64,000 nt of DNA from Acephala macrosclerotiorum. Its lineage: Eukaryota; Ascomycota; Leotiomycetes; Helotiales; Mollisiaceae. Position 1 is the stretch's first letter. Each line of letters starts with the position of its first letter. The DNA lies in the NCBI GenBank assembly GCA_014904845.1, contig MU119204.1:795811-859810 (forward strand), given 5' to 3'. Shown here piece after piece: positions 41,987 through 54,076 of this stretch. The notes beneath the pieces are model-generated. The model was not told the origin of the DNA, searched no databases, and worked only from the letters and a program-made list of their open reading frames with translations. The translations under genes and the position numbers were made by a program.

Positions 41987-44900
41987 ATGGCGACCTCGAT
42001 GCGCCCTCCAATGCTTCCGAGCTACTCTCTTCGAGTCCAGCTTTTTTCACCAAATGCGCACAGCTCTACCGACAAGCCGATTCGACAGTTTCGAGTGGTT
42101 ATTTCTCCTGATGTTACAGTTCGAGATTTCTGCGCAGAAGCCTCGAGAATTCATGAGATTAATTATGGAGAGTATGTAAAGCTAACACGCTACGCTTTTC
42201 CCAGCTTGCTTGCATCAAAGGCTAACGGCATACTCCTGCAGACCACTTGCGGTGAAGAAAGTCCAAGACGATGAGGGCTTCGACATCACCCAAAGCGAGA
42301 TCTTAGGTAGCCTGTTCGCAACTACCTCCATTATTCGAGTTGTTCAAGCCTCCGCAACTCCTAGCATAAGAGACTCGGTCCCTCCAACATCCGCCCTTCG
42401 ATTTGATCCTTCCGCCAGTCGCAAACGAGGCAGGGAAGGGAGCGCACGACCAGATGGCAATGGCTCATCGAACTCCTACAAACCCAACAAGAGACAGCGA
42501 GTGGTCAACCCGGACCCTGACCAGCCTCTACCCTCGCGCGAAGGTGAGTCGGAAGTTGCGGGACCCTCCAGAGCAAATCGGCGTACATCTCGGGAGAACA
42601 TCATACCTGATTCGCAGGAGAGTATCATCTTGGGAGCGCAAAAGGTCTTCAACTCACGCCAAGTAAGACAAGACCTTCCCATGATCCCCGAAACTCCCTC
42701 CCCATCACCTCCGCCGGAAGCACATATCCCAGTGGACAAGAAGCAACGTTTGACTGATGCTCAGACTCAAAAGGTTATCGACCAAAGCGAGAACAACGAT
42801 TTGAGTTTCCTTTCCAACGCAGATAAGTCCAGTCCTCTTCGGGAGGCATCTGTCCGGGCACAATTCAACATCTCGAATTCTAGGGCTAAGAGTGCGAGCT
42901 ACCATATTCAGAGAGCTACGGAGAGGGGTACATCAGTATCAACCGCAGCTACGAGCCCATTATCCCTCGACCAGCGCAACAACCTAGAGAATAGTGGCAC
43001 CTCATCTTCCAAGCGCAAGCGGCCGTCGCCAAAGCCGATCCTGCCTACACAAAATGGCAATCGCTTCAGATCTCAAAATGAACAGTCGCTATATGAGAAT
43101 ATAGTGTCAGAAGATGAAGGGTCCGCTGTCTCGAGGAAGAAGAGGGAAGCTGCGAGGTCGAGGAACAGCCCAAGACCTGCCCTACCTGGCACAGAGCGGG
43201 CCAACCCCAACACTCCAGCCAACGGCCCAAGGCGGACTCCAGCACCTCGTGAAAATGCAAATACTCCCGGGGAATTACCCTTGACGCCTAGCAGCGAGGA
43301 ACGGAAACGGCAGCAGAAAAAGGAAGCAGATGAGGCTAATAAAGCCAGGCTCGCTGCTGCTGAGGCTGCCGAGCAACGGAAGCGAGAGGCCGAGGAGGTA
43401 CGTCAGGCAGAGGAAGTTAGAGCCTCGGAGGAGCAACGCCGCCAACGTGAAGAGCAAGAACGATTGGATGTGGAGGCATTCAATCAAGCTGAGGCGGAGC
43501 AAAAGCGCAAAGCCATAATTGAAAATGCTGCGCGACTTCAGCGAGAAAGAGAGGAGCGAGAGAGGCAGGAGGCGGAGGAGGCACGAAAAATCGAGCAGGC
43601 TAGAATTGCGAGGGAGGAAGCTGAGGAACGACAACGCCGTGAGGAGTCACGCGCTACCAGAGAAAAGGCCGCCACGGAGGCTCGTATCGCCAAAGAGAAG
43701 CAGGCCGAAGAAGAGCACCTTGAACGTGAAAGGTCTGCTGCCGAGGCAGAGCGATTACGCGAAGAAGAGGAAAGGATAGAGCGTGAAAAGGCAGAAGCTG
43801 CAGCTGAGGAACAGCGCAAGGCAGAGGCAGAGGCCAAGGTGCAGAAGGCTTCGAGAAGATCGTCAGCGAATGACCGATCACGGCACTCAAAGTCGGCGTC
43901 TCCCGCGTTGCCAAAAGTAACGCCAATTCCTGCTCCAAACCCCCAGTCATCCTCGACCTCGTTTTTCCCAAATGGACGAAAGTCTAGTCTGAAGCATTCG
44001 CTGTCCTCACAGGCTTTAAGAAGCTCTTCCCCAGCGGGCTCTAAACCATCTCCTGATGGCGTCTCCCCTGGTGTTGGGATCGAGGACCAGATGCCCTTGC
44101 CAAACAAGCTAAACAGGAAAGTCTCGTTCAACGAGGAGACAATTACACCTCGGAAAGAGACTCCTATCCTTCCACCAAGAAGGATTCTTCCTCCAGGGGC
44201 TGCAAAGCCACCGAAATCCGTCGTTCAGAAGGAAGTAGTACAGATTAAAGCAGCACCAAATAAGGCAACGCCAAAGGAAAGCACACCCAAGCCGCCAGCT
44301 AGCAAACCACTCCGTAAGCGCTCATATATGCTTAAATTTATTCACATCAAACTGACCTATTCTAGTATTGCCAACTGGGAAGGAGTCCCATACACCTATT
44401 CCCGTCCCTAAAACTGTGAGCCGCTCAAGCCAAGAGCGAAGTAGTACGCCAACAGCGCAGACCAAGGTTTCACCACCTTTGAGAATTACTCCTCGGACTA
44501 GCTCGAAGCTTCTGGTTGCAAATCAGACTCTCAAGAAATACGGGCGAGCGGCGGCTGCATCTCAGAAGAACGGTACGTGATAATTCCATGCATCAAGTTG
44601 TGTTAATTACCCTTTGCTTACCATCTAATAGAGAAGGCAAAGCCTGCCGAACAGCCTGAGGAAGAGGAGGTATCATCAGACGATGAGTCTGAAGAGAATG
44701 TCTCCAGCAAGATTTTGGCGAAAAGACCAAGTATTCATCAAGAATTTCCGGCCGAAATTGTATCCTCCAATACAACTATCAAATTCGAACCTGCAGAGCT
44801 AAGAGACGAGGACGAAGACGAAGATGGGGATGAGGATGAGGATGCCAAGATCGATGAGGATGAGACTCAAAGTCAAATCAGCTCACTGCGAGACAGCAGT

Positions 44901-45953
44901 CGTTCGCCTGTCACGTTCACTCAGCAACCTCAACTGAATGAAACCCCTAAGCCTCAACGAGCTGTCTCGCCTGAAGAGGACGACAGCTCTGAAGAGGACG
45001 AAGAACAGGACGAAGAAGTGGATAGCGACGCCTCTGATGCCTCCAATGCCGAAGAAACACCCAAAGGCAAAACTACCCAGAAAAGCAATGTCGCATCTTC
45101 AAAGCCAGATGAGGAATCAGGCTCTGAACAGTCCGAATCCGAAGAAGATGAAGACGAGGAGGACGAAGAGGAGGAAGAATCTGAGGTCCAGGTTCCAAAA
45201 TCCAGCCCAGAGCTGCCCCCTTACAAGCGATCTATCAAGCCCACCATGACCAAGCCGGGATTAAAACCAAGTAAGAGCCGCTTATCAGACCTGAGCATTA
45301 ATACTCAAGACGAGGTTGATCAACAACTAACCTCTTCTTTGTATGAAGCTCTGTCTGCTCCATCCTCTAGTGTACCTCCCCATATCCCCGCATCAAGCAA
45401 TGCCATGATTACGAAGCCAAAGATAGGATTCGGAATCGGTGCGAGCTTGAGCAGTCTGAACAAGGCTAGTGCAACACTTGCGGCCTCATCCCAAGCCAAA
45501 GCCAACGGAGCAAGGTCAAGCTCGCAGAAACTGCAACTTGCCCACGAGGAGGAGAACAGCGACGAGGAGAGCGAAGAGGAAAGCGAGGAGGATGACGATG
45601 ATAGTTCTGCCGATGAAGAGGAAGAGGCTCCGGAGAACAAAAAGTCGATATCGACAACAATCAAGAGAAGTTTCCGGGTCGAGGACACCCAGAAAGATTC
45701 TGACCAATCCGACTCTGAGTCAGACAGTGGCAGCTCTGGCGACGAAGAAGAGGAGAAGCAACGGCTCGGACAAGAACTGATGAGTCAGGTTAATGCTATG
45801 AACAGCATGGCTAATGGTGGCAGTCAGGACAGTATCCCAAGTCCTAAAATGTACAGGAGCGGCACGCAAGACACTCCAAAGGCAAAGAAAGCACCTGAGA
45901 AGAAGAAGAGCAACAACCTCCTTACTGGCTACGTCTTCTCGCCGCCTGCGTGA
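41987..45953 (+). CDS. Net1/Dnt1-like nucleolar protein
   Basis: 1261 residues from exons 41987..42171, 42242..44313, 44366..44572 and 44632..45953 (introns 70, 52, 59 bp). The N-terminal ~95 residues match the Dnt1/Net1 N-terminal domain pattern: LRVQLFSPNAHSS, FRVVISPDVTVRDFCAEAS, INYGEPLAVKKVQD then EGFDITQSEILGSLF and IIRVV. A long basic Ser/Pro-rich region follows (KRGREG, RKRPSPKP), a highly charged coiled coil at ~405-600 (EERKRQQKKEADEANKARLA), Ser-Pro sites, and a very acidic C-terminal third (EDEDEEDEEEEESE). Net1 of yeast anchors the phosphatase Cdc14 and Sir2 in the nucleolus and supports rDNA transcription; S. pombe Dnt1 has related roles. Orthology rests on the N-terminal domain and overall composition. 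Confidence 0.78.
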
Positions 45954-46539
45954 CTAGCCGATGAATGGCGAAGATGGACGCAAGATTGAGCTTGGATTGA
46001 TGCTTCTTTCATATGGGTCAGGATAGTGTTCATAGCAGGATGTCGGAGGAACTTCACAGGAGTCACTTTGTGTTGCACATAGGTTAGTGATGTCTACGAT
46101 GACTTCGGGGTGGGGAGTAGGATACGTGGAATGAATGATATGGACTCGATGTGTGCTTTGGCTGACATGAGTTTTTGAGCTGCCTCCCATGAGAGAGTGA
46201 CATATTTTCTTCGCTGCGAGTGCAGCCTCCGTTTCAAAATTCCATATGCTACCCAAACTTTCATAATTTAATAAGTGCCGCATCAAACTGAATAATGCTC
46301 GGCAATTCCTTCTCATCTTGATGTTCTCGAGTTACGTGAGGTAGATTACAACACAACCCCACCTTTGAACCAATCCTGTTCAGGCAAGTCTATCCTTCCC
46401 GCAGCTAGTGCTGGTCTATTATCTGCATCATATACCTCCATCTCTATTGGGATGACTCCAGCTTCATCCCATATATACTTCGTTCACATTGATTCTTTGC
46501 GTTTGATTTTGCTCGCTTACTACCTATATTCTTCTAGTC
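45954..46539. other. intergenic region
   Basis: 586 bp between two plus-strand genes. No feature recognised. Promoter of the DUF3445 gene is expected here. Confidence 0.4.
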
Positions 46540-47996
46540 ATGATGTTAAACTTCAATCCATTGATTCTTGGTGGGTTGATGGCGTTGGTGCTTTACTCCA
46601 CTTATGAGCTTTACCAGCGTTTTGTTAAATCGAGATTTGAAGGAAAGGTACGAATACTATGCAACCCTCTCTTTCTCTTGTTCTCAAACTTTCAGGTCCG
46701 TGTTATTCTCGAAAGTTGCCAGCAACAATGTCTCATCTCCAGCTGAAGTGTCAGGTGGAACGACTCTCGTCTTTCAACCTTCGACACATGTATACTGACA
46801 AGAGTTTAGACAGTAGAAGGTCAATCGCAAATTGATTCCAAAGCGAACATCAAGAATGGAGACATCAACCCCTTCCACATCACTCCCCTCCTAGACTTCA
46901 ACTGGCAAACCACTGAACCCCTCAAATTCCGAGCCTTCAAACCAAAATACCATTTAACAATGGGTATTCTCCTCCTCACCCTTTACCTCATAAACACTAA
47001 CACCGCCCTAGCCGTCGAAACCTCCTCTCTCTCCGAACTCCTCGAATTCGACAAAAACTATCTTGATCGCATCACTCTCCGAAAACAGATTATTGAAGAA
47101 CATCACCCCATTGCCATCCAATCCGCACCCTCCTGCACGCCTGCCCTTAACGAACTATACACCTTCCTCACCTCAACTTATCTCCCAACCCGCTACCCCA
47201 CCATCTTCTCCCTCTCCCCTCCCTCCTCTCCCACCCCAACAAGCTTACTTAACCACGCAACCTCCCAACATCTTCCTCTCTCCCCTCCCACCGACCCAAT
47301 AAAGGCCTGGGAAATCATAGGCCAAAACCTAGACGAAGATTTCCTAATCCTCCTACCGAGCGAAGACGGAGATGGATATCGCCTAATGGGCTACGTAACC
47401 TGTTTCCCAGCTGGATTCAACACGAAAGAGAAATTCGGGATGAAGTTACGAGAGATTCATGTACCGGTTCCGGGGTATAAGGCGAAGTTGGAGAAGAGTA
47501 TGGATAGGTTTTTTGAGAGGCTGGAGGTTGGGAAGGTGGTTAAACGATCTAACGTTCGTCGATCCTTTTCTTTTTTCTTTGCTGTTTTGGTTGTGGCTTT
47601 TGAGGGGTGGTGAGGAAAGGAGGGTGGAAGAGAAGGGAAGGGAAGGGAAAGGGCTGATGAGAAAAACAGTGGTCAATCAATACCAAACACCAACTTTTCG
47701 CAGCGAGTGGCACTCATTTGTATGAAGGCGAAGAAGCAGTTGAAGAAGATATCAACATCGATACCACCTTCCTTCGTTGTGAGCGACAGCTCCTTCATCG
47801 ATTGCCGCAGACAAAAGCGCTGGTCTTTAATTTCAAGACTTATCTTTATCCATTAAGAGAGATTAAGGAGGAAGGGTTAGGAGAGGAGCTAGCGCAGGCT
47901 ATTGATGGGTTGAAGGAGGGGAGTGTGCCGGAGATGCATTTTTATAAGCGGGGTGTGGTTTGGGGTGAGAAAGTTAAGGAGTATTTGAGGAGTTAA
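46540..47996 (+). CDS. DUF3445 / heme-dependent oxidative N-demethylase-like protein
   Basis: 392 residues from exons 46540..46647, 46810..47553 and 47670..47996 (introns 162 and 116 bp). An N-terminal membrane helix (LILGGLMALVLYSTYEL) precedes the domain. Family features: HLTMGILLLTL in place of the usual start of the fold, FDKNYLDRITLRKQIIEEH, ELYTFLTSTYLPTRYPTIF, DEDFLILLP, VTCFPAGFNTKEKFGMKLRE, IHVPVPGYKAKLEKSMDRFF, then NWSINTKHQL across the last intron, and CERQLLHRLPQTKALVFNFKTYL. The family is related to the alpha subunit of a bacterial heme-dependent N-demethylase. The fungal substrate is unknown. The first intron is long and could hide a short exon. A second start codon lies at 46543. 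Confidence 0.8.
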
Positions 47997-48797
47997 GGGG
48001 TCATTTGGGCGAAAGTCAGGAATGCGGGCAGAACGCCATCGGATCATTTTTCTTCATTTCGAGAAGCAAAGCGTTATCTGCAGGCGTTGCAAAAGGTGGG
48101 AAGCACTGTTAAGTTAAGACAGTCTAGAAGGAAGAGGTTATCCGACAAAAGGTTGGGCATTCAGTACAGTCCCGTGTAGCCGTAGCCACAACAACCAAAC
48201 CCCCTCATCCTAGTCTACGACGTCAGCTGAATGACTGGAGAAATTGATAACCCCCTCACCTTCAAACTACAAATGAATCCATCAGCTCTATGCCTTTGAC
48301 GATAGTTAAAGGTATCCCGCTAGGGAAAAATAGTTTACCTTGAGGTTATATAATAAAACGTGATATTTGCGGCACGTTTTTGCGCCAAGGTTTTGCCAAG
48401 AAACGCCAATATGTGTCGCTTTTAGCATTTAGCGCTCTCCGTAGAGCAGCTCCACGTAGGGGGGGTTGTAGGGGAAGAACGCTCCTACTCGCGCCGGCGG
48501 AGCCGGTACGATTAAAAGCTTTATATTATTTCAAAGTTCAAGTCGTCAAAGGCAGGGCATGGCGCGAGGCACGAGGGTCATCCCACTATGAACCCTCACT
48601 CCTGCCCAATCCCACCCCTAAATCTCACGTGCACCCCCTTCCCCTAAAACCCACCAGCCTCACCGCCCTCGCTTAGCGAAAAGCAAGCGCAGCCCCAAAA
48701 AAAAATCACCAAAAAATTTTTTTTAGCAACTCTCCTAACCCTTACCTGATAAAATGCATTCAGCCGGGGCGGCGAGATAAAAATAAAATATTAATTT
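47997..48797. other. intergenic region ending in T/A runs beside a tRNA gene
   Basis: 800 bp. It holds short GC-rich hairpin-capable stretches (for example GAGGGTCATCCCAC/ATGAACCCTC near 48568-48592, and GGCGGAGCCGG near 48494). Long A and T runs at 48700-48797 include TTTTATTTTT on the minus strand, a probable RNA polymerase III terminator for the adjacent tRNA. Confidence 0.45.
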
Positions 48798-48893
48798 TGA
48801 CCTACGCAGGGATCGAACCTGCAATCTCTTGATTACTTCAATCGATCTTAGTCGATTTCGTAGTCAAGCGCCTTGCCATTGGGCCAGCAGGCC
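48798..48893 (-). tRNA. tRNA-Arg (anticodon ACG) with a 24-nt intron
   Basis: On the minus strand: acceptor GGCCTGC pairs with GTAGGTC (two G-U pairs), D arm GCC...GGC, anticodon stem CTTGA/TCAAG, anticodon loop C-T-ACG-A-A, variable AGATT, T arm GCAGG-TTCGATC-CCTGC, discriminator A. A 24-nt intron sits one base after the anticodon, the canonical site, between CTACGA and ATCAAG. Mature length is 72 nt. Loop context TTGACTACG is typical of eukaryotic tRNA-Arg(ACG), which reads CGU/CGC (via inosine). B-box GGTTCGATCC is intact and a T-rich terminator follows. Confidence 0.92.
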
Positions 48894-49242
48894 GATTTTG
48901 AAGAATTTTGGCATATTTAATTCTATATGGGCTTTTGTAAAACACCGGCCGAAGAAAGGAGTGGTTGGATGTGGTTGGCCAAAACTCGGGATGGTGTGGG
49001 GCAGAGCTCGATGGCTAAAGGGCCGGGGAAATTTTTACAGACGAGGGGTCACAGCCCAACACAGATATCACGAATAACGCAGCAAGTGAGGACAACGTCA
49101 ACTCACATTTATCTACGAGCAATTTCAAAGCCTCCAATCGTGGTATCATAGTATCAGCAAGGTAAGCCAGTCCTCCCATGCACCATCTACAACCACCTCT
49201 TCACTGCAAATATCATGCAAACAGACCGACAGACGCTTCATC
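48894..49242. other. intergenic region between the tRNA and permease genes
   Basis: 349 bp. It contains the 5' flank of the tRNA and the 3' flank of the minus-strand permease. Nothing else is recognised. Confidence 0.4.
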
Positions 49243-51302
49243 TTACAAAGTATAAATGAAATCCGGACGCATATCTCCCAATGCTTCAATCTCTCGATCA
49301 CTGCGTCCCTCGACCCAATGGTCTCGCTTGCCAGCCTTTCTCAGCTTGTTTTCCCGTGCCAACAGAGTTCGGAGGACAACACTTCCACCAAGGAGGCAGA
49401 CGATCATGTAAGCCATGACGACTGCGTGACCGACAGTGTACTTTGGAGACTTGAAGTAGATGTTTGAGCTGACAATGCCGTTCAGGTTACCCCATCCAAT
49501 GACGAAGCCAAGTACGACACCACGCTTGTAAACCCCCTCAATGTTATTTGCCGTCCATGAAATGGTGTTTGCGATGCAAGGGTAAATTCCAAGAGCCCCG
49601 AGGAAAGTACCAGCGTACTTGACTCCAGCCTTTTCTGAACCCAGAAGCATGGCAAAGCCTGTAATTCCAAGGAACGACACACAGATGTTACAGAGACCTC
49701 GTTGCTTGGTTCTGTCTGCAATATAACCAATCGTGATCGTCAAGATAGCTGCGGCTGCATATGGCGGAACCGTCAAAAGTTGGGCCTTGGTACTAGAATA
49801 CCCAAGTTGGCTAATAATGCTCGGGAGGAAGAGGGAGAAGGCATAGAGTGGCATATCACAACCCATGTAAATGATCATTCCCAGCCACATCTTATAATCC
49901 TTCATCGCCATCCAAACATACTTCATCTTGAATTCTTCGTGCTCGGCAGAGGATTGTTGGTCGATCTTCAGACGGCGGAGGACTCGCTCACGGTCTACCT
50001 CGGAAAGGAATTTGGCATCATCGGGGAAGTCGTGGACGAGCCAGATGGCGGCGAAACCAAAGAGAACAGTCAACTGCAGATTCAAGGTCAGTACTATATC
50101 TTGCGAGATCTGCAAAGTAGGTCGTGCATGGGTAAGGATTCAACTTACGATTCCCTCCAGAATGAAGATCCAAGCCCAACCAGGTTTGCCACCAAGTCCG
50201 TTCATCTTGTTGATTGCGGCTGCAAGGAGACCACCGAAGGAGCCTGAAACTGCGGCAGCAGAGAAGAAGATGGCGGCACGAATACCGAATTCCGATCGTC
50301 TGTACCAACATGACAAGTAGTAATTGATTCCTGGAAAGAGACCTGCTTCAGCAAGACCTAGGAACCACTTCGATATTTCAGCATCTGCGGATCTGCTAAG
50401 TTGGGAATATTAAACTTACACGCGCAGCCATCAAGCCGCTCCAGTTTGTGACGAAGCCCATGAAAGTCATGCAGATTCCCCAGATCACCCTGCAGTCCGT
50501 CAGTATTTCAATTTCGTCCAATCGCACAAAAGACATACATGATAGTTGGGATGAAGACCGAAGGACGAAGTCGCTTCAACAGAATGTTGGTCAAGGGTTC
50601 GAAGACGGAGCTGCCTCAAATCAGTTGTCATCCCACCAACCAATCTCCCAAAAAATCCCAAAAAATCCAAAAGAATCCTCCAATATGCATCATCCCGCCA
50701 ATGAAATCCCAGAAAAGGGACTGTACTCGAGTCTAGAAAAGACTCATGCGCGCTCCCGAGACAGTATGGAATATTCCTCCGGAATTCGGACGGGCCACTC
50801 ACTAAGAAACGAAGAAGATCGACAACGTAGCATTGTACCCGCCCGTCGTCATATGATGAAGACTCTTCTGTAACCCATCGATCTTCGCATTCCCAATATT
50901 CGTACGATCGAGGAAAGCCAGAAGGTACAGAACACACAGCTACCCCTCATTAGCTCCTCTCCAAACTTCACCCCAAAATCACCCCTCAAATTGTCGCGAC
51001 GCGCAGAAAACTCACAATTGGAATCAACGTGAAGTCCAACTTCCGAATAAGCTTCTTATCCTAAATCCTACGCGTCAGCTTAGCACCAAGAATAGGCGCG
51101 TCTTAGAAAAGCTTACAATAGCAGCCTTTTCCTCGGCACTCAAATGCGCGTCCGGATCAGGAATATCCTTACCACCAGAATCCTTCTCGAGAGCAGTAGT
51201 AGGCGTAGAAGCAGGCGCGAAATTCTTTTCCTCGAGATGATTTGGCGCGGTGACCTTTTCTTCGGAGCTTTGGTCCATGGTGGGTGGTTTTTCGTTCTCC
51301 AT
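49243..51302 (-). CDS. MFS anion:cation symporter, Dal5/allantoate permease type
   Basis: 519 residues from seven exons: 51117..51302, 51016..51060, 50803..50939, 50539..50610, 50420..50489, 50149..50367, 49243..50073. Introns are 49-192 bp. A disordered acidic N-terminus precedes DKKLIRKLDFTLIPI and helix 1 LCVLYLLAFLDRTNIGNAKI, the family signature. Further marks are YNATLSIFFVSYSVFEPLTN, LKRLRPSVFIP, RWFLGLAEAGLFPGINYYLS, WYRRSEFGIRAA, a cytosolic loop, and six more helices with FNGI-like GWGNLNGIVSSNIY. Members import allantoate, nicotinate, vitamins or small organic anions at the plasma membrane. The substrate is not predictable here. The 192-bp third intron contains repeated TTTTTTGGGA words. 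Confidence 0.9.
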
Positions 51303-51689
51303 TTCCGTCGCGCTGACGTTGGTGGTGCTGAAGTTGGGGAGAGGAGAGGAGAGGAGGGAGAAAATGAAGAGGTGAGGACGTCAGCTTAAGAAGGAGCGCA
51401 GATAACAAGGACAAGGAGGGATACTCGGAAGGAGCGTTCCTAATGCACCTTTAAAATCTAGCCGTCGAGCCAATTGATAGCTAGACTTTTCCTAGTGCCT
51501 TTTCAAGGTTATTCCGGTTCTTGTGTACCATTCGGTGCGCAATTCGAGATCTACATGGATGTTCCACAGGGATTGTTTTCAACCCCGCACTATCCCTTAG
51601 ACCGCCATCGCTTGCCACAGCGCTAGTAGAAGTAATGCAGGGGTTATATCAGCTACTTCAACTCATTATCGTGATACTAGAATTACGTA
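51303..51689. other. upstream region of the permease gene
   Basis: 387 bp. A purine-rich stretch (GAGAGGAGAGGAGAGG) lies just upstream of the start codon, at 51337-51360, and is a pyrimidine-rich leader on the permease strand. No gene is seen. Confidence 0.4.
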
Positions 51690-53570
51690 TTATACTTAGA
51701 AAATCAATTAATTAATATTCTTTTGATGAAATCGCACCCAACAATCACTTTTCTAATATAGTACTACATCACAAAAGTCACATTTAAACCTAGAACGACG
51801 CGCTCTCCCACTAGTCTCCTGCTCAATAAGCTTATTGTATTGTAGTTTATATACACACTAAGTACAAAAACTTACTACTTTTCTTTTGGTTCTTATATAA
51901 ATATAGTCTAAATTCGAATTGAACTATTTTTTGCTTTTTAATTCAAATTGTAAACGCTGTATTTTAGCTTTAATATCGAACTCAAATAGAAAAATATATA
52001 TTGCGATTCGAAAATCTAAATAGAAAAGCGGTTTTAAGTGTTTTAATTCAATCATATAAACTTAATAGAGACGATAACTATTAATAACAATTATATCAAC
52101 TAATTAATAGAATATAGACTACTAGTTGCGTCTCGTAGTTTTGTGTGTCTCGTATAATTCTTTCAACTAATTGGCAATATCAACTTCTCCCATATTATAA
52201 TTGTAATTATTAATCAAAACTGGAATATTAAACTCTTTTATTAAATTATCTCCAAAGACAACGCGAACAATTCGACCGTATATAAACGTTTTCGCAAAGC
52301 GTCGTCGTTGTCTTGAAATAAAATCATTAGTAGTATGAACTATATAGATTGTATTTAAACCTAGAACAATATTATTGTCCTGTCAAACAAAGCAAAAAAT
52401 CTCGTTTACTACTTGAGCGTAAAGCGTATTCCAATCTAATTTTGAAATTAAATTATTTTTCTTTAATTGAAATAATTTAAAAAAAAACTTAGCGTGCGAT
52501 TTAATCGTTCCAACAACTCCAAAACGATTGCTTTATAGACTCTGAAAAAACGAAATAGAAATAAAGTAATTATCCATATAAATTGTAAACGAATTTCTAA
52601 ATAAGAATTCGACAAAAACACGAACAAAAAAACCGATATTTATCAATTCTTCGACGATTATTATCTCTTCTAAACTATAGATCTTAGAGCTCCATATAAA
52701 GCTGTATATGTATTCATAGTCTACTAGCTTGTAAATTTTATACTCTTATTTAATCGATTTATTGAACATCTTAAAAATATAATTTAATCGATCGAAAAAT
52801 CGCACTATAAATTCGTCGATTAATATTGTACTCGAAAGCGAATAATACTATTAAAACGTAACTCGAAAACGAAAAATAAAAAACTTTACTTTATACTACT
52901 ATTTCGTATTATCAAATTGATCTAAACCTTTGAATTTGTTCGTTTTTAAATCTAATATATAGAAATATCGTTTGATCTGTTTCTACTACTAACAAGAAAT
53001 ATACCTTAAAATCGTATAAATAGAATCTCTCTTTATATCAATATTCTAATAACTTTCGATATTTAGTACATTATAAACTTTTATATATATAATTGCATCT
53101 AAAAAAACACGAAATTTCTCTACTAATAATTCTACTTATTCTCGCTGCTTTTCTCCTTTATCAAACTACTAAAACCTTGCGTATATATTTGTATTTCGCG
53201 CTATTACATCGTATAAATCAAAAGAAAAGAAAAAATCAAAATAATCGTATAATATCGAATTCGAAGAAAACGTAAAAAGTAATAATACTTTAATAAAGCA
53301 ATTTTTCTCTGTCACAAATAACTCGAATTTGATCTCTAAAAAATTTCCGTATTCCTTGAACAATTCAAACAATAAATCTGACTTTTTTAAAGCTTTAATA
53401 GCGCACTATTCAATCGTATTAAATAACGTTTTGCGCTTTAAAAGCATTTTACTAAGTAATTCCAAAGTACATTCTAAATTCGATCGCGATATTGAAAAAT
53501 CACGCGTTAGCCAATTAGAGCGCGCCATACGATCGGCTAAAAGGCTAAATAGCGGATTAACATTATTCCG
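51690..53570 (-). mobile_element. RIP-like degenerated piggyBac-type (DDE_Tnp_1_7) transposon remnant
   Basis: The whole block is AT-rich. On the minus strand, broken frames still spell a piggyBac-type transposase in order: FDLYDVIARNTNIYARF (~53235-53170), FRVFLDAIIYIKVYNVLNIESY (~53125-53050), TIYMDNYFISISFFQSL (~52590-52540), LDWNTLYAQVVNEIFCFV then QDNNIVLG, RQRRRFAKTFIYGRIVRVVF, IPVLINNYNYNMGEVDIAN (~52200) and NSYRLY (~52080). Stops stand where the family has Trp or Gln: before NI in SY-stop-NI (YWN expected), before QDNN (WQDNN expected), after DIAN (NQL expected). All fit C-to-T changes on one strand or the other. No intact transposase remains. Precise ends were not found. Confidence 0.75.
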
Positions 53571-54076
53571 ACAAATTTTCGCTTCTTTTCCTAGCGCTGT
53601 GGCAAGCGATGGCGGTCCAAGGGATAATAATCATCAGCTGCCAATTAGTAGCTGTCAAGAGGTCATTATTTTTAAGAAAGCAAATGACGGCCAGCCTTTC
53701 GATGCCCATTTTTGGAATCTGCCCCGTGTGTGACCCCATGATAGAGCTGGAAGGAATTCGTCTGGAAGCCTGCAGGCGCAGAGATGTTGGGATTCTCCAT
53801 CAGTCCGGATCTGAGACAGCGGGGAGCCGAAGGCTGGGGTCAGCGCGGGGATTGAGAAATCCCCTAGCTTCGGTCGACAATCGGCGTTTTAATCATAAAG
53901 CATCGACGAAACAGGCGAAGTAGCTCGTAACGAGTGTAACGAGCGAAGGCTACAACAAGGTACAAGCCGGTGAAAAGCAAAGTATGAAGGTCTCGGGCGC
54001 TGCCGATCCAATTGGAGGGGAGCAATATCGAAATATCTAGGAGAGCTGAGCTGACGAGCTTGGGCAGTAGTACCCG
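53571..54076. other. normal-composition segment between two elements
   Basis: About 500 bp of ordinary base composition between the piggyBac remnant and the short inverted-repeat element. CGTAACGAG-like words repeat at 53926-53950. No gene is supported. Confidence 0.35.

Noticed and set aside
43538..44131. 197-codon Ser-rich frame on the minus strand
   Set aside because: Antisense of the Lys/Glu-rich coiled coil of the Net1-like gene, which naturally reads as Ser/Leu on the opposite strand.
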